In this document: positions 20,593 to 30,113 of the stretch, piece after piece
Layout: each line of letters begins with the position of its first letter
How positions within the stretch are numbered: the first letter of the stretch is position 1
Origin: Deltaproteobacteria bacterium RBG_13_43_22
GTDB taxonomy: Bacteria > Desulfobacterota > RBG-13-43-22
DNA length: 64,000 nt
Reading direction: 5' to 3'
Assembly (NCBI GenBank): GCA_001797675.1
Contig: MGQB01000015.1
Coordinates: 62,001-126,000, forward strand
Made by a program: the position numbers and the translations under genes
Notes under the pieces: generated by a model
Told to the model about the DNA's origin: nothing
The model's input: only the letters and a program-made list of their open reading frames with translations
The model's database searches: none

Positions 20593-22533
20593 TTACACAG
20601 GAAGTTTTCGGATATGAAGATCGGTTTTTATCTGCACCACGCGTCCGTCTTCATAAGTGATGGTAGTATCCATATGAACATTGTCTTTATCTTCATAAAG
20701 GGTCCGGACAATATCCTGGTAGCGATTCTCCACAAAGGATCGGCGTAATTTCCGGGTTCGGGTCAATTCTTCATCATCGGCATCGAACTCTTTATATAGG
20801 TTGACGAATTTGTGGATTTTAGCCGCTGGTTTAAGGCTTTTGTTGGCCTCACGAATCTGCTTTTCCACCAGATCATAAACCTCCGGTTTCTGAGACAGTT
20901 CATGGTAGCTGGTGTAATTAAGCTTTTTCTCGTCGGCCCATTTCCCGATAACGGCATAATCAATACAGACCACGGCCGTGATAAACGGTTTCTCATGCCC
21001 GATGATCCAGGCGTCTTTGAGAAAAGGAGAAAATTTCAATCGGGTTTCAAGATACTGGGGAGAGAAAATAGACCTGTCGCTCAGAATCATGACGTCCTTG
21101 GTCCGGTCGAAAACCACCAGATGTCCGTCTTCATCAATGAAGCCTTTATCCCCGGAATAGAGCCATCCATTCTGAAGGGTCTTGGTTGTAGCCTCAGGAT
21201 TTTTATAATATCCGAGAAAGACCGAAGGACTCTTGGAAATAATCTCTCCTTCTTCGGTAATCCGGACCTCGGTATGGGTGATCGGGGTGCCCACGGTGTC
21301 GAATTTTATATCGCCGCTGCGGTGCAAAACGGAGATCCCGGCGATCTCGGTCTGGCCGTAAATCTGCTTCAGATTCACCCCCAGGGCATGGAAGAAACGG
21401 AAATGATCCGGTCCCATGGCCGCCCCCCCGGTGTAGGCATTCCGGATCCGGGATAATCCCAGATGATCCCGCAGCTTTTTAAAAACCACGGTGTAAGCCA
21501 GCCAGTTTAATAATTTCCAGCCCAAAGGAATCGACTTTTTTTCAAACTTCAGATCAGCCGTCCGATAGCCGATTTTCATGGCCGTATTGAAAAGGGTCCT
21601 TTTGAGCCAGGTGGAGTCCAGATGCTTCACCTGAACGGTTCGAGTCATTTGTTCATACATGCGGGGTGGGGCGAACATGACATGGGGGCCGATTTCGCGG
21701 ATATTTTCCTGGGCGGTTTCTGGTTCTTCGGGAAAATTGATGGTGAAGCCCACCTGTAATCCGCAGGAGATGGACATCATCTGTTCCCCAATCCAGGCAA
21801 ATGGTAAAAAAGAGACAAAATCATCCTCAGGGGTACAGGGATCCACATTCATCATATTTTGGCCCATGGTCAACAAATTGTAATGAGAAAGGAGGGCCCC
21901 TTTAGGCAAAGCCGTGGTTCCGGAGGTATAAAAAAGCAAGGCCACATCCCTGGCCTTGCCCTGGGCAACCATTTTTTCAAAAAGCCCGGGGTCTTTTTGA
22001 TCTAACTCTCTTCCTCTTTGCATGACTTCTTTAAGACTGATCAACAGGGGGTCATGATAATCCCTCATCCCTTTGGGATCATCCCAGATGATCTTTTTCA
22101 GAAAAGGACATTTCCCCTGAACGGATAAGGCCTTGTCCACCTCTTCCTGGCCTTCGCCCACCAGGAAAGCGGCATCGGAGTGGTTGATGATGTGGGCCAC
22201 CTCGTCCATGAGGGAGTCTTGAAAGAGCCAGACGGCAATTCCCCCGGCCGACAGGGTGGCCATTTCCATCCATAATCCTTCGGGGCGGTTATCCCCGATC
22301 ATGGCCACCTTGTCTTCCCGCTTTAAGCCCAAGCTGACCAGACCCAGGGAGATATTTTTGACGTTGTCCAGGTAGTCTTTCCAGGTGATCGGGCGCCAGA
22401 CCCCGAATTCTTTTTCACGCATGGCTGCTTTGGAATCCCCATACCTTTTGGCCGTCTCGACCAGGACCTTGGGCAGGGTCAGGTCTTCGTTGATCTGAAG
22501 AGGAATGACAGAGGCATTATCTTCTTGTAGCAT
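20593..22533 (-). CDS. AMP-dependent long-chain acyl-CoA synthetase/ligase
   Basis: LLFYTSGTTALPKGALLSH, IYGQTEIAG, YSGDKGFIDEDGHLVVFDRTKD motifs. Confidence 0.93.
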   Translation of the reverse strand: MLQEDNASVIPLQINEDLTLPKVLVETAKRYGDSKAAMREKEFGVWRPITWKDYLDNVKNISLGLVSLGLKREDKVAMIGDNRPEGLWMEMATLSAGGIAVWLFQDSLMDEVAHIINHSDAAFLVGEGQEEVDKALSVQGKCPFLKKIIWDDPKGMRDYHDPLLISLKEVMQRGRELDQKDPGLFEKMVAQGKARDVALLFYTSGTTALPKGALLSHYNLLTMGQNMMNVDPCTPEDDFVSFLPFAWIGEQMMSISCGLQVGFTINFPEEPETAQENIREIGPHVMFAPPRMYEQMTRTVQVKHLDSTWLKRTLFNTAMKIGYRTADLKFEKKSIPLGWKLLNWLAYTVVFKKLRDHLGLSRIRNAYTGGAAMGPDHFRFFHALGVNLKQIYGQTEIAGISVLHRSGDIKFDTVGTPITHTEVRITEEGEIISKSPSVFLGYYKNPEATTKTLQNGWLYSGDKGFIDEDGHLVVFDRTKDVMILSDRSIFSPQYLETRLKFSPFLKDAWIIGHEKPFITAVVCIDYAVIGKWADEKKLNYTSYHELSQKPEVYDLVEKQIREANKSLKPAAKIHKFVNLYKEFDADDEELTRTRKLRRSFVENRYQDIVRTLYEDKDNVHMDTTITYEDGRVVQIKTDLHIRKLPV

Positions 22534-23329
22534 ACAGGTCCTCCTCGCCCAGATAGGCCTCGATCACCTGAGCGTTATTTTGTACTTCGCTTGGGGTGCC
22601 GGTTGTTATCTTGTTGCCGAAGCTGAGTACCGAGATCCGATCCGAGATATCCATAACGACTCCCATGTCGTGTTCCACCAGAATACAGGTTACTTTCCAT
22701 CGTTTTTCCTGACTGATATCCAGGATAAAACGAGCCATGTCTTCCACTTCTTCCAGATTCAATCCGGCCAGGGGTTCATCCAGGAGCAGGAGCTTGGGAT
22801 TTAAAGCCAAGGCCCGACCCAACTCAACCCTTTTTTGAAGGCCGTACGGCAGCATACCCACCGTTTTATTGCGGATGGATTCAATTTCAAGAAGATCGAT
22901 GATCTCTTCTTCAATAAATTCCCGGGTTTTTATTTCTTCTTTGGCGGTTTTTCCCAGATAAATGAACCCGCTGAGAATACCGGACTTCAGATGGATATGG
23001 CGGCCCAGGCGGATATTATCCAGGACCGTCATGCCCCGGAATAATTCGATCTTCTGAAAAGTCCGCGATATCCCCAGTTCGGCCCGATGATAAGTTTTTA
23101 TTTTGGTGATGTCCTGCTCCTTGAAGGAGATTTCCCCTTTTTGAGGATGGTACAGACCATTGATGCAATTAAGCAGAACGGTTTTCCCGGCGCCATTCGG
23201 ACCGATAATGGAATGAATTTCCCCTTCTCGAACATCGAGACTGACCCCGGAAAGGGCGGCCACCTTTCCAAAAAACATACTGACGTCATTGACCTTTAAC
23301 ATGATGGGCCCAAAGTGATCGGACGGCAT
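22517..23329 (-). CDS. livG: LivG-like ABC transporter ATP-binding protein
   Basis: GPNGAGKTVLLN Walker A; LLLDEPLAGLNLEE Walker B. Confidence 0.92.
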   Translation of the reverse strand: MPSDHFGPIMLKVNDVSMFFGKVAALSGVSLDVREGEIHSIIGPNGAGKTVLLNCINGLYHPQKGEISFKEQDITKIKTYHRAELGISRTFQKIELFRGMTVLDNIRLGRHIHLKSGILSGFIYLGKTAKEEIKTREFIEEEIIDLLEIESIRNKTVGMLPYGLQKRVELGRALALNPKLLLLDEPLAGLNLEEVEDMARFILDISQEKRWKVTCILVEHDMGVVMDISDRISVLSFGNKITTGTPSEVQNNAQVIEAYLGEEDLYATRR

Positions 23330-23371
23330 TTGGACAGGCTCCTTCCTGAATAAACGAGAGCTTTGAAAAGC

Positions 23372-23492
23372 GTCCCCGTTTGCCCAATCTCCACATCAGA
23401 CTCAAATTTTAGTCCTCGAAATACGAAAGGTATTCCTGTGGTTAAAATATTCGTCTTCCTGGACCTTGAACAAAATTGAACATTTTTCAAAG
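23372..23492 (+). repeat. Dispersed ~120-bp repeat, copy 1 (tgcccaatctc...cctcgaaata...attcctgtggtt...ttgaacatttttcaaag)
   Basis: Clear near-colinear match to 51845-51966. Confidence 0.8.
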
Positions 23493-23793
23493 CTCCCTAA
23501 ACAACCATTTAAAACAGTACAACATTATCCTGAAGAGGAAAGGGAACGAATACAATTCATTTTATTTTTATAAGGATATATCCAATAAAAACAATCGATA
23601 TTTATTTTTTTTTGTTTGAAAGGAGGATTTTTGGAGTTGTTTTGAAACGGTTGGTACTCTTCCAAGGTAATCATTTTTATTTTTTTTAGAAATCGAAGTG
23701 TTAAAATAAAACCCTTTTTTACTAATATGCCTATCGAACTTTAGATCATATGTCAAGTTTATAAAATAGCAGGTAAATAGTGGGTTAAAACCA

Positions 23794-25392
23794 CTATTCA
23801 TTGTAAGATAAAAGCTGGGATCTCAAATTTATTTTTTTATGCTTTAACCCAAGTTTGCTGCGTATATTATGTCTGTGAAATAGAATCGTATTCTTAGAAA
23901 GATATAGCAGTTCGGCAATTTCCTTATTGGTTTTACCTTCTTTAACCAGACTGGCCACTTTGATTTCCATGGAGGTAAAATTGAAATATTTTGAAGACAG
24001 TTTGCTGATAAATGGCGAGATGATATTATTCAGATTGGATTCAAGGATATCAATAAGGGTCTGCTGGTTGGTATTTAATCGGCTTTTTTTTAATCGTTCC
24101 ACATAAGGGGAGATCAATTCCTTAACGTTGGACAACACGTTTTCGCCGGTTTCTTTTTTATCGGATTCCCTCTGTTTTAAAAGCACTTTTAAAGCGGTAT
24201 TGACTTCTTCCAGATGATGGGATTGGGCCTTCAACTCTACTTCTCTTTTTCTTAAGGTCTTTTCAGCTCGTTTCCGTTCTTCAATTTCCTGTTTGAGCTG
24301 GGTGTTGGTTTTAGCCAGTTCTGCCGTCCTTTCGGCAACCATATCCTCCAGGTGGTCATGATATTTTTTTAATTCTTTTTCGGCGCGCTTTTGGGCACTG
24401 ACATCTCTTAATATGACAATGTTTCCGGCCGGCCGCCCGTCATTGTTCTGGTAGATCGTGGAACTGATCTGAACATCAAGAATCCGGCCTCCTTTAGTCA
24501 GACGTTTGGTTTCAAACAGTTCTATTTTTTTACCACGGATCATACTCTCAATGGCTTTTTTGGTTTCCGGCCAGCTTTCGTCCGGGACAAAATCGATTTG
24601 CTTCCCGGATACTTCATCACTGGAGAATCCAAAGGTCTGCTCAAAAGCAGGGTTCACATAAACGGCCTTGCCGTTCATCGTATAGACCACAATAGGATCG
24701 GGAGAGGATTTCAACAATAAGCGATAGCGCTCTTCACTCCCGCGTAGCGTTTCTTCGGTCATTTTTTTTTCAGTCAGCTCTTTTCGAACCGCCGCATATA
24801 ATCTGGCTTTATCCAGGGCCACCAAAGCCAATTCGGCAAACCGGCCTAAAAAGGAGATATCTTCATCCTGAAATTTTTTAGCGGGATCGACACTGGCCAG
24901 CCCGATGACCCCATGAAACCGTTTTCTATCCTTTAATGGAATCCCCACCACGGAGCGGAGGTCATCCAGCGCTTTATCATCGATCCGGTCTTTCCAGAAA
25001 CGGTAATCATCCACTAATATAGGCTGCTTGGTTTCCCAAACCTTACCTCCTACGCCTTCCCCTGATTTCACGCGCCGCCCTAATTGGCCCTTAAAAAAAC
25101 CCATCCCGACGCGCATTTGCATCTCCGAACCCCCAGGTTCTAGCAGATAGATATATCCATTTTCCGTCCCACTCAGTTTGGCCGCCCGATTCAGGATCGC
25201 TTCCAGTAATTCTTCCTTGTCCAGACGGTCAATCAGTCCGAGGGAGGTTTCATGCAGAGCCGTCAAGTGTTCGTTTTTCCGCTGGAGCGCTTGCTGAACT
25301 TCCTTGAGTCCCTGAATTTCCTTTTCAAGTTTTTCCATCTTTTGGACCAATCTATCCCCCTTGGTTCGTTCGGCCGATATCCCCAACTTCAC
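23794..25392 (-). CDS. GAF/PAS-domain protein with C-terminal LuxR-type HTH
   Basis: GAF region, PAS (YRLLLKSSPDPIVVYTMNGKAVYVNPAFEQTFGFSSDEV), coiled coil, C-terminal EIKVASLVKEGKTNKEIAELLYLSKNTILFHRHNIRSKLGL. Confidence 0.88.
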   Translation of the reverse strand: MKLGISAERTKGDRLVQKMEKLEKEIQGLKEVQQALQRKNEHLTALHETSLGLIDRLDKEELLEAILNRAAKLSGTENGYIYLLEPGGSEMQMRVGMGFFKGQLGRRVKSGEGVGGKVWETKQPILVDDYRFWKDRIDDKALDDLRSVVGIPLKDRKRFHGVIGLASVDPAKKFQDEDISFLGRFAELALVALDKARLYAAVRKELTEKKMTEETLRGSEERYRLLLKSSPDPIVVYTMNGKAVYVNPAFEQTFGFSSDEVSGKQIDFVPDESWPETKKAIESMIRGKKIELFETKRLTKGGRILDVQISSTIYQNNDGRPAGNIVILRDVSAQKRAEKELKKYHDHLEDMVAERTAELAKTNTQLKQEIEERKRAEKTLRKREVELKAQSHHLEEVNTALKVLLKQRESDKKETGENVLSNVKELISPYVERLKKSRLNTNQQTLIDILESNLNNIISPFISKLSSKYFNFTSMEIKVASLVKEGKTNKEIAELLYLSKNTILFHRHNIRSKLGLKHKKINLRSQLLSYNE

Positions 25393-25421
25393 GCCCCCTT
25401 TTTCTTCTTCAGCACTTCGGA

Positions 25422-25622
25422 TTAGCGATATTTATTCAGCCAATCCTCCAGGTCGGCCATGACTTCTTTGTATTCGGGTTCGTTAAAAATCTCATGCCGC
25501 AGAGGGTCAAAGAGCCGCAAGGTTTTGTCTTCGGATCCGACCCGCTCGTACAGGGCCTTGCTGCGCAGTCCATTGGTTACCAGGGGATCGTTTCCGGCCA
25601 TTATCAGGATGGGCCGGTTTGA
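25422..25622 (-). pseudogene. Truncated alpha/beta-hydrolase (lysophospholipase/monoacylglycerol lipase-like) C-terminal fragment
   Basis: Minus-strand frame bounded upstream by TGA (25623-25625): SNRPILIMAGNDPLVTNGLRSKALYERVGSEDKTLRLFDPLRHEIFNEPEYKEVMADLEDWLNKYR*. It retains the Asp (GND) and His (RHEIFNEP) neighbourhoods but lacks the nucleophile half. Not in the ORF track. Confidence 0.8.
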
Positions 25623-25671
25623 TCATCGATAAATTGATCGATCCGAACCCGTTTGCTATCGGGCCGTCAAT

Positions 25672-26310
25672 TCATTTCACCGAGATAACCGGCGGCCCGA
25701 CGGTGCGGAGAAACTCTTTTAATTTTTTTTCATCCGTCGGACTGACCCGGAAAACCGTGCCCCTGGTCTTTTTGCCCTCCTCCTCGGGCAGGGTCACCAA
25801 ACTGACCAGATACAGTCCCAGCTCTTTAAAAATTTTTGTGGTATCAGCCAGGGCGCCGACCCGATTTTCCAATTCCAGTTCAACCCGGACGCTGGGTTCA
25901 TTGATACCCAGGACCTCGATAAAGGTTTCCAGGATATCGGAACTGGTGATCAGTCCCACCAGTTGGTTTTGCTCGACTACCGGCAAGGCTCCTATTTTGT
26001 GATCGTAAATCAACTTGGCCGCTGCTTCGATCGGTTCATCCGGGCCAACGGTAATCACTTTTTTGGTCATAAAACTGGAAACCTTGATTTGATCAATCAA
26101 ATAATTCAGCTCAAAGACCGAAAGAGAGCTGGAATCGGAAGCACCGGCCTTTCGGACATCACGCTCGGTGACGATCCCCACCACTTTTCCTTCCTGAACC
26201 ACCGGCAGATGACGAATTCTTTTCTGCTGGATAAGAGTCATAACCTTTAATAAGGTTTGATCCGGGTTTAATGTGATGACCTCGGTGGTCATCCTGTTTT
26301 TTACCAGCAT
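25672..26310 (-). CDS. CBS-domain pair + ACT-domain protein (AcuB-like)
   Basis: Two CBS motifs (IRHLPVVQEGKVVGIVTERD; IGALPVVEQNQLVGLITSSDIL), then an ACT-like tail. Confidence 0.88.
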   Translation of the reverse strand: MLVKNRMTTEVITLNPDQTLLKVMTLIQQKRIRHLPVVQEGKVVGIVTERDVRKAGASDSSSLSVFELNYLIDQIKVSSFMTKKVITVGPDEPIEAAAKLIYDHKIGALPVVEQNQLVGLITSSDILETFIEVLGINEPSVRVELELENRVGALADTTKIFKELGLYLVSLVTLPEEEGKKTRGTVFRVSPTDEKKLKEFLRTVGPPVISVK

Positions 26311-26328
26311 GGCTGGGCCTCCTTTCTT

Positions 26329-27540
26329 TTACCTGAGAGCAGGCGTTGTTCCTTTCCAGGCATGGTCCAGAATGGCCTGGACCTCTTCCATTGAATCCGG
26401 AACACCCAGCATAGACCGCATCATGGGGGGCAGGACCGACAGTCGGGCTTGAAACCCCTGTATCTGGGTTTTAAGTCCGGAAACAAACTGGTCTTCCCGA
26501 AGTTCTGAATCCTTGATGGATAAGGGAATGCCGACCTCCAGTTTTAGTTTGTTCAAGAAATCAATCAGGGCCTGAACCGCGGTCTCATCATCGGCCCCGG
26601 AAAGACCCAGGGCTTTGGCCAAATCGACCAGGCGATCCCGGCGGGTGCTATAGAAATAGGCAAAGACCGGGCAAATAACAAAGGCAATGGCCCGGCCGTG
26701 GGGGATATGAAATTCTGCCCCCAGGATATGGGCCAGCATATGAACCAGACCCAGGCTTCCATTGGTGAAGGCCTGCCCGGCCTGCAGGGCGGCCACGTGC
26801 ATACGTTCCCGGATTTGAAGGTCCTTTCCATTTGAAACGGCCTTCGGGAGCCATTCACAGATGGTCCGGGCGGACCAGAGGGCCAGGGAATCGATCATAT
26901 CGGAGGGCTTGGTCAACACATAGCATTCAATGGCATGGCACAAGGCGTCAAACCCGCTATTGGCGGTAACCGAGGGCGGCATGGTAACGGTCAATTCCGG
27001 ATCCAGGATGGCTACATCCGGGACCAATTGAGGGGCAGTCCAGGCCCCCTTAAACGGAGGGACCTTGGTTGAATCGGTAACCACCGCCGTTCTAGTGACT
27101 TCAGAACCTGTTCCACTGGTGGTCGGGATAGCCGCGTATCGGGCCTTTTGTCTTAAGACACATTGGGGCATCTTCTGCGACACCTCTGGCACTGAAAGGC
27201 CGACCCAATCCGGATTTTCATAGAGGACCCAGGCCGCCTTCCCGGCATCAATCGACGATCCCCCGCCCAAACCTATCAGCAGGTCGGGTTGAAAATCCTG
27301 GGCCTGGACAAGGATTTTCCCGATCGATTCCCGGGAGGGGTCCGGCTCCACCCGGTCAAACACCGCCCAATCGACCCCTTGGCCTTTGAGGATCCCTTCC
27401 AGTCTATCCAACAGGCCCTGGGCTTTGACCCCGCTGTCGGTAACGACCAGGACCCGTTTACCTAAAACATTGGTCACACTCTTTAGGGCTCCGGCCCCGT
27501 AATAGATCTCTCTCGGTGAAGAAAAAATATTTACCGCCAT
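26329..27540 (-). CDS. Iron-containing alcohol dehydrogenase
   Basis: GLGGGSSIDAGKA, TTSGTGSEVTRTAV, GFDALCHAIECYV, GLVHMLAHILGAEFHIPHG motifs. Confidence 0.93.
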   Translation of the reverse strand: MAVNIFSSPREIYYGAGALKSVTNVLGKRVLVVTDSGVKAQGLLDRLEGILKGQGVDWAVFDRVEPDPSRESIGKILVQAQDFQPDLLIGLGGGSSIDAGKAAWVLYENPDWVGLSVPEVSQKMPQCVLRQKARYAAIPTTSGTGSEVTRTAVVTDSTKVPPFKGAWTAPQLVPDVAILDPELTVTMPPSVTANSGFDALCHAIECYVLTKPSDMIDSLALWSARTICEWLPKAVSNGKDLQIRERMHVAALQAGQAFTNGSLGLVHMLAHILGAEFHIPHGRAIAFVICPVFAYFYSTRRDRLVDLAKALGLSGADDETAVQALIDFLNKLKLEVGIPLSIKDSELREDQFVSGLKTQIQGFQARLSVLPPMMRSMLGVPDSMEEVQAILDHAWKGTTPALR

Positions 27541-27722
27541 CCTTGTCCTCCTATTCTGATTTTATTTTGGGAATAATGCACTTCGGTTTTATTCTGTATT
27601 TAAAAGGCCGGTAATGGAAATCCGTTAATAATTCCCGGTGTGATTCATGTTAAGGTACCTATTCAAAAATATTACCAGGATCAGGTTGTTATGTCAAAAT
27701 TATTCCTTGAAGAATTCTTACC

Positions 27723-29675
27723 TCACCCTTTCCGGGGGGTGACGATCGGGAAAAAGGGATCGAATTGATCGAGGAGGCCCGTAAATTCCACAAGTTTCGT
27801 CAAATCCCCTTCCACCACAAGCCGGCCCTCCGAGATAAGATCGGCCGCGGTCATAAGACCGGCCATCAGGTATTTGAAATCGAGGCTGGACAGGGATAAC
27901 TTCACCATTGGATGAGCATCCTGTCTGTCTCTAAAAGCATGAAGAACGGCGTTTTCCACAGTCAAAAGATAAGGGTCTTCACGGTCTGTAAAGAAAAGGT
28001 TAATGACAAAATGCTTGCCTTCTGCTTTGGGGCCGTTCAATCGCACGGCCAGGGCCTGAAAGAGATTCTCCAGAGGAATGCCCTGTACCATGCCCTTGCT
28101 CATTTTTCCGGGAAAGCCGCCGGGTAAACCGTGGCGAAGTTCAAAAGCGCCGGTCAGGTAAAAATTGCGCCATGGCCCCGATTCGGCCTGATAGCCCAGT
28201 TGTTCATAGGTGTCGGCCAGCAGGGCCCGGGCCTGAATATTTTCAGGGTCGGACAGGACCACATGATTCATCACCTGCGCCACCCAGCGGTAATCTCCTT
28301 CGTTAAAAGATTTCCGGGCTTTGGTGATGACCTCCTCAGCGCCGCCCATATAGTCCACATAACGTTCGGCGGCTTCCACCGGCGGCAAGGAATTCAGCGT
28401 CGCCGGGTTGCCGTCGAAGTAACCCAGGTACTTGACAAAAACCGCCTTGGCGTTGTGGCTGACGGTCCCCTAATAATCGCGGTTGGAGAAATTCCGGGCC
28501 AGACTTTTGGGTAGCCTTAATTGTTCGGCAATCTCTTCTTTGGTGTATCCGTGATTGGCCAGACGCAGGGTCTGGTCGTGGATGTATTGGTACAGATCGC
28601 CTTGCTGCTTCAAATAATCGATTACCTCCTCCCGCCCCCAGATCGGCCAATGGTGACTTGCAAACTGAACCTCCAGCTTGTCCCCAAAGAGAGTAATCGA
28701 TTCGTTAATCTGTTTGGACCAGGCCAGGGCATCCCGAACCTGCGCTCCCCGCGGGGTGTAAACATTATGTAAATGATGGGAGGTGATTTCCGACATACAA
28801 AGAGCGCGAAATTGGGGGAGATAGAAGACAAACTCGGCCACCGCTTCGGTGTCGGGGGTCATTTGAAAGACGATTTCAACCCCATCGATCACCCGGGTTT
28901 CCCCCGTTTCTTTTATGATGTCCGTCGGCATAACAAAACCAATTGACCCTTGCGACAGCAGAGCTCCCAGGCCGATGGTGATAAAGCCTTGGGTTGAATG
29001 AGGTAATGAATGTCCATACATATAATTGGCCCGGCGTCTCATGACGTTACCGGCCAGCACGTTCTCGCTGAGGGCGGCCTTGACAAACTGGTCCGGGGCG
29101 ATAACGGCCACCTTTCCGGCCGAAACATCCTCGGGATTAATCACGCCGAGCACACCCCCAAAATGATCGATGTGGCTGTGCGTGAAAATAACGGCTGTCA
29201 CCGGTCGCTGCCCCAGATATTGGTCAGCCAGATCAAGGGCGGCCCTGGAAGACTCGGCCGAGGTCAGGGGATCGATCACGATCCACCCGGTTTCTCCGCG
29301 GATCAAAGTCATATGAGCCAGATCAAAGGAGCGGACCTGATAAATGCCCTCGACCACCTCAAAGAGGCCGTGATGCAGGGCATTGAGCTGGGCCTGCCGC
29401 CAGAGGCTGGGGTTGGCGGTGGAGGGTGCTTCTCCGGAAAGAAAGTCCAGGCCTGAAAGATCGTAGGTTATTTTGCCGTCTCCCGGACGTAATAGGGTGA
29501 GAGGGGAAATACCGGCGATAAAACCACGGCCGGCATTTTCAAAACTTCGCCGGTCCTCAAAAGGCAGTTCCTTTAGTACCGCCATATTTTTATTAACCGT
29601 ATGTTCTGTTGCCGGTTTTGGCCCGGCGAGTTCTTCCGGTAAACCCGACGGATGGGTGGGAATGTTGGCCGCCAT
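27723..29675 (-). pseudogene. Alkylsulfatase-like (SdsA1/BDS1-type) metallo-beta-lactamase-fold enzyme interrupted by an in-frame amber codon
   Basis: ORFs 28470-29675 and 27723-28388 are in the same frame. The sequence reads ...[55 protein letters not shown]... with TAG at 28470-28472. THSHIDHFGG metal site in the N-terminal part, SCP2-like C-terminal domain after the stop. Confidence 0.82.
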
Positions 29676-30113
29676 GAATCATTCCTCCTTCATTTAAATG
29701 ATATGAAGCGTAGCTTACTTTCGAGGTTTATTCAAGATTCATTCCCAAATCCACGATGCTCTCTGAAGTGTTTAAAAATCCGGCAGAATGAAAACTTAAA
29801 GGGTTGGAAATTAATTTGTCAAGATAATGTTTATGATTTATAATAGGTTAGCTGAAATTTGGAAGGGTTGTCGTACCATTGGACCTCCAACACCAGGTAA
29901 TGGTCTTTGTTAATATCCCCAAAGGGATACCTTGAGTTAGGGAATTTTACAAAAACTTTAGAATAACTCGTTATGCCCTCGGCGTTTTGAGGATTACAAT
30001 GGACCGCATTTGGCTTCAAGGTTGCACAACATAGCTCTTGCAGCCGACAGTTGACTGTCTTGCCTGAAGGGGATTTGGCCGTGGATCGGTCCGGTGGTGA
30101 AGCGAAAAAATCT

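Noticed and set aside
25619-26002. 127-aa plus-strand ORF opposite the CBS-ACT gene
   Set aside because: Antisense shadow of a well-supported CBS-ACT gene, serine-rich with no recognised domain.
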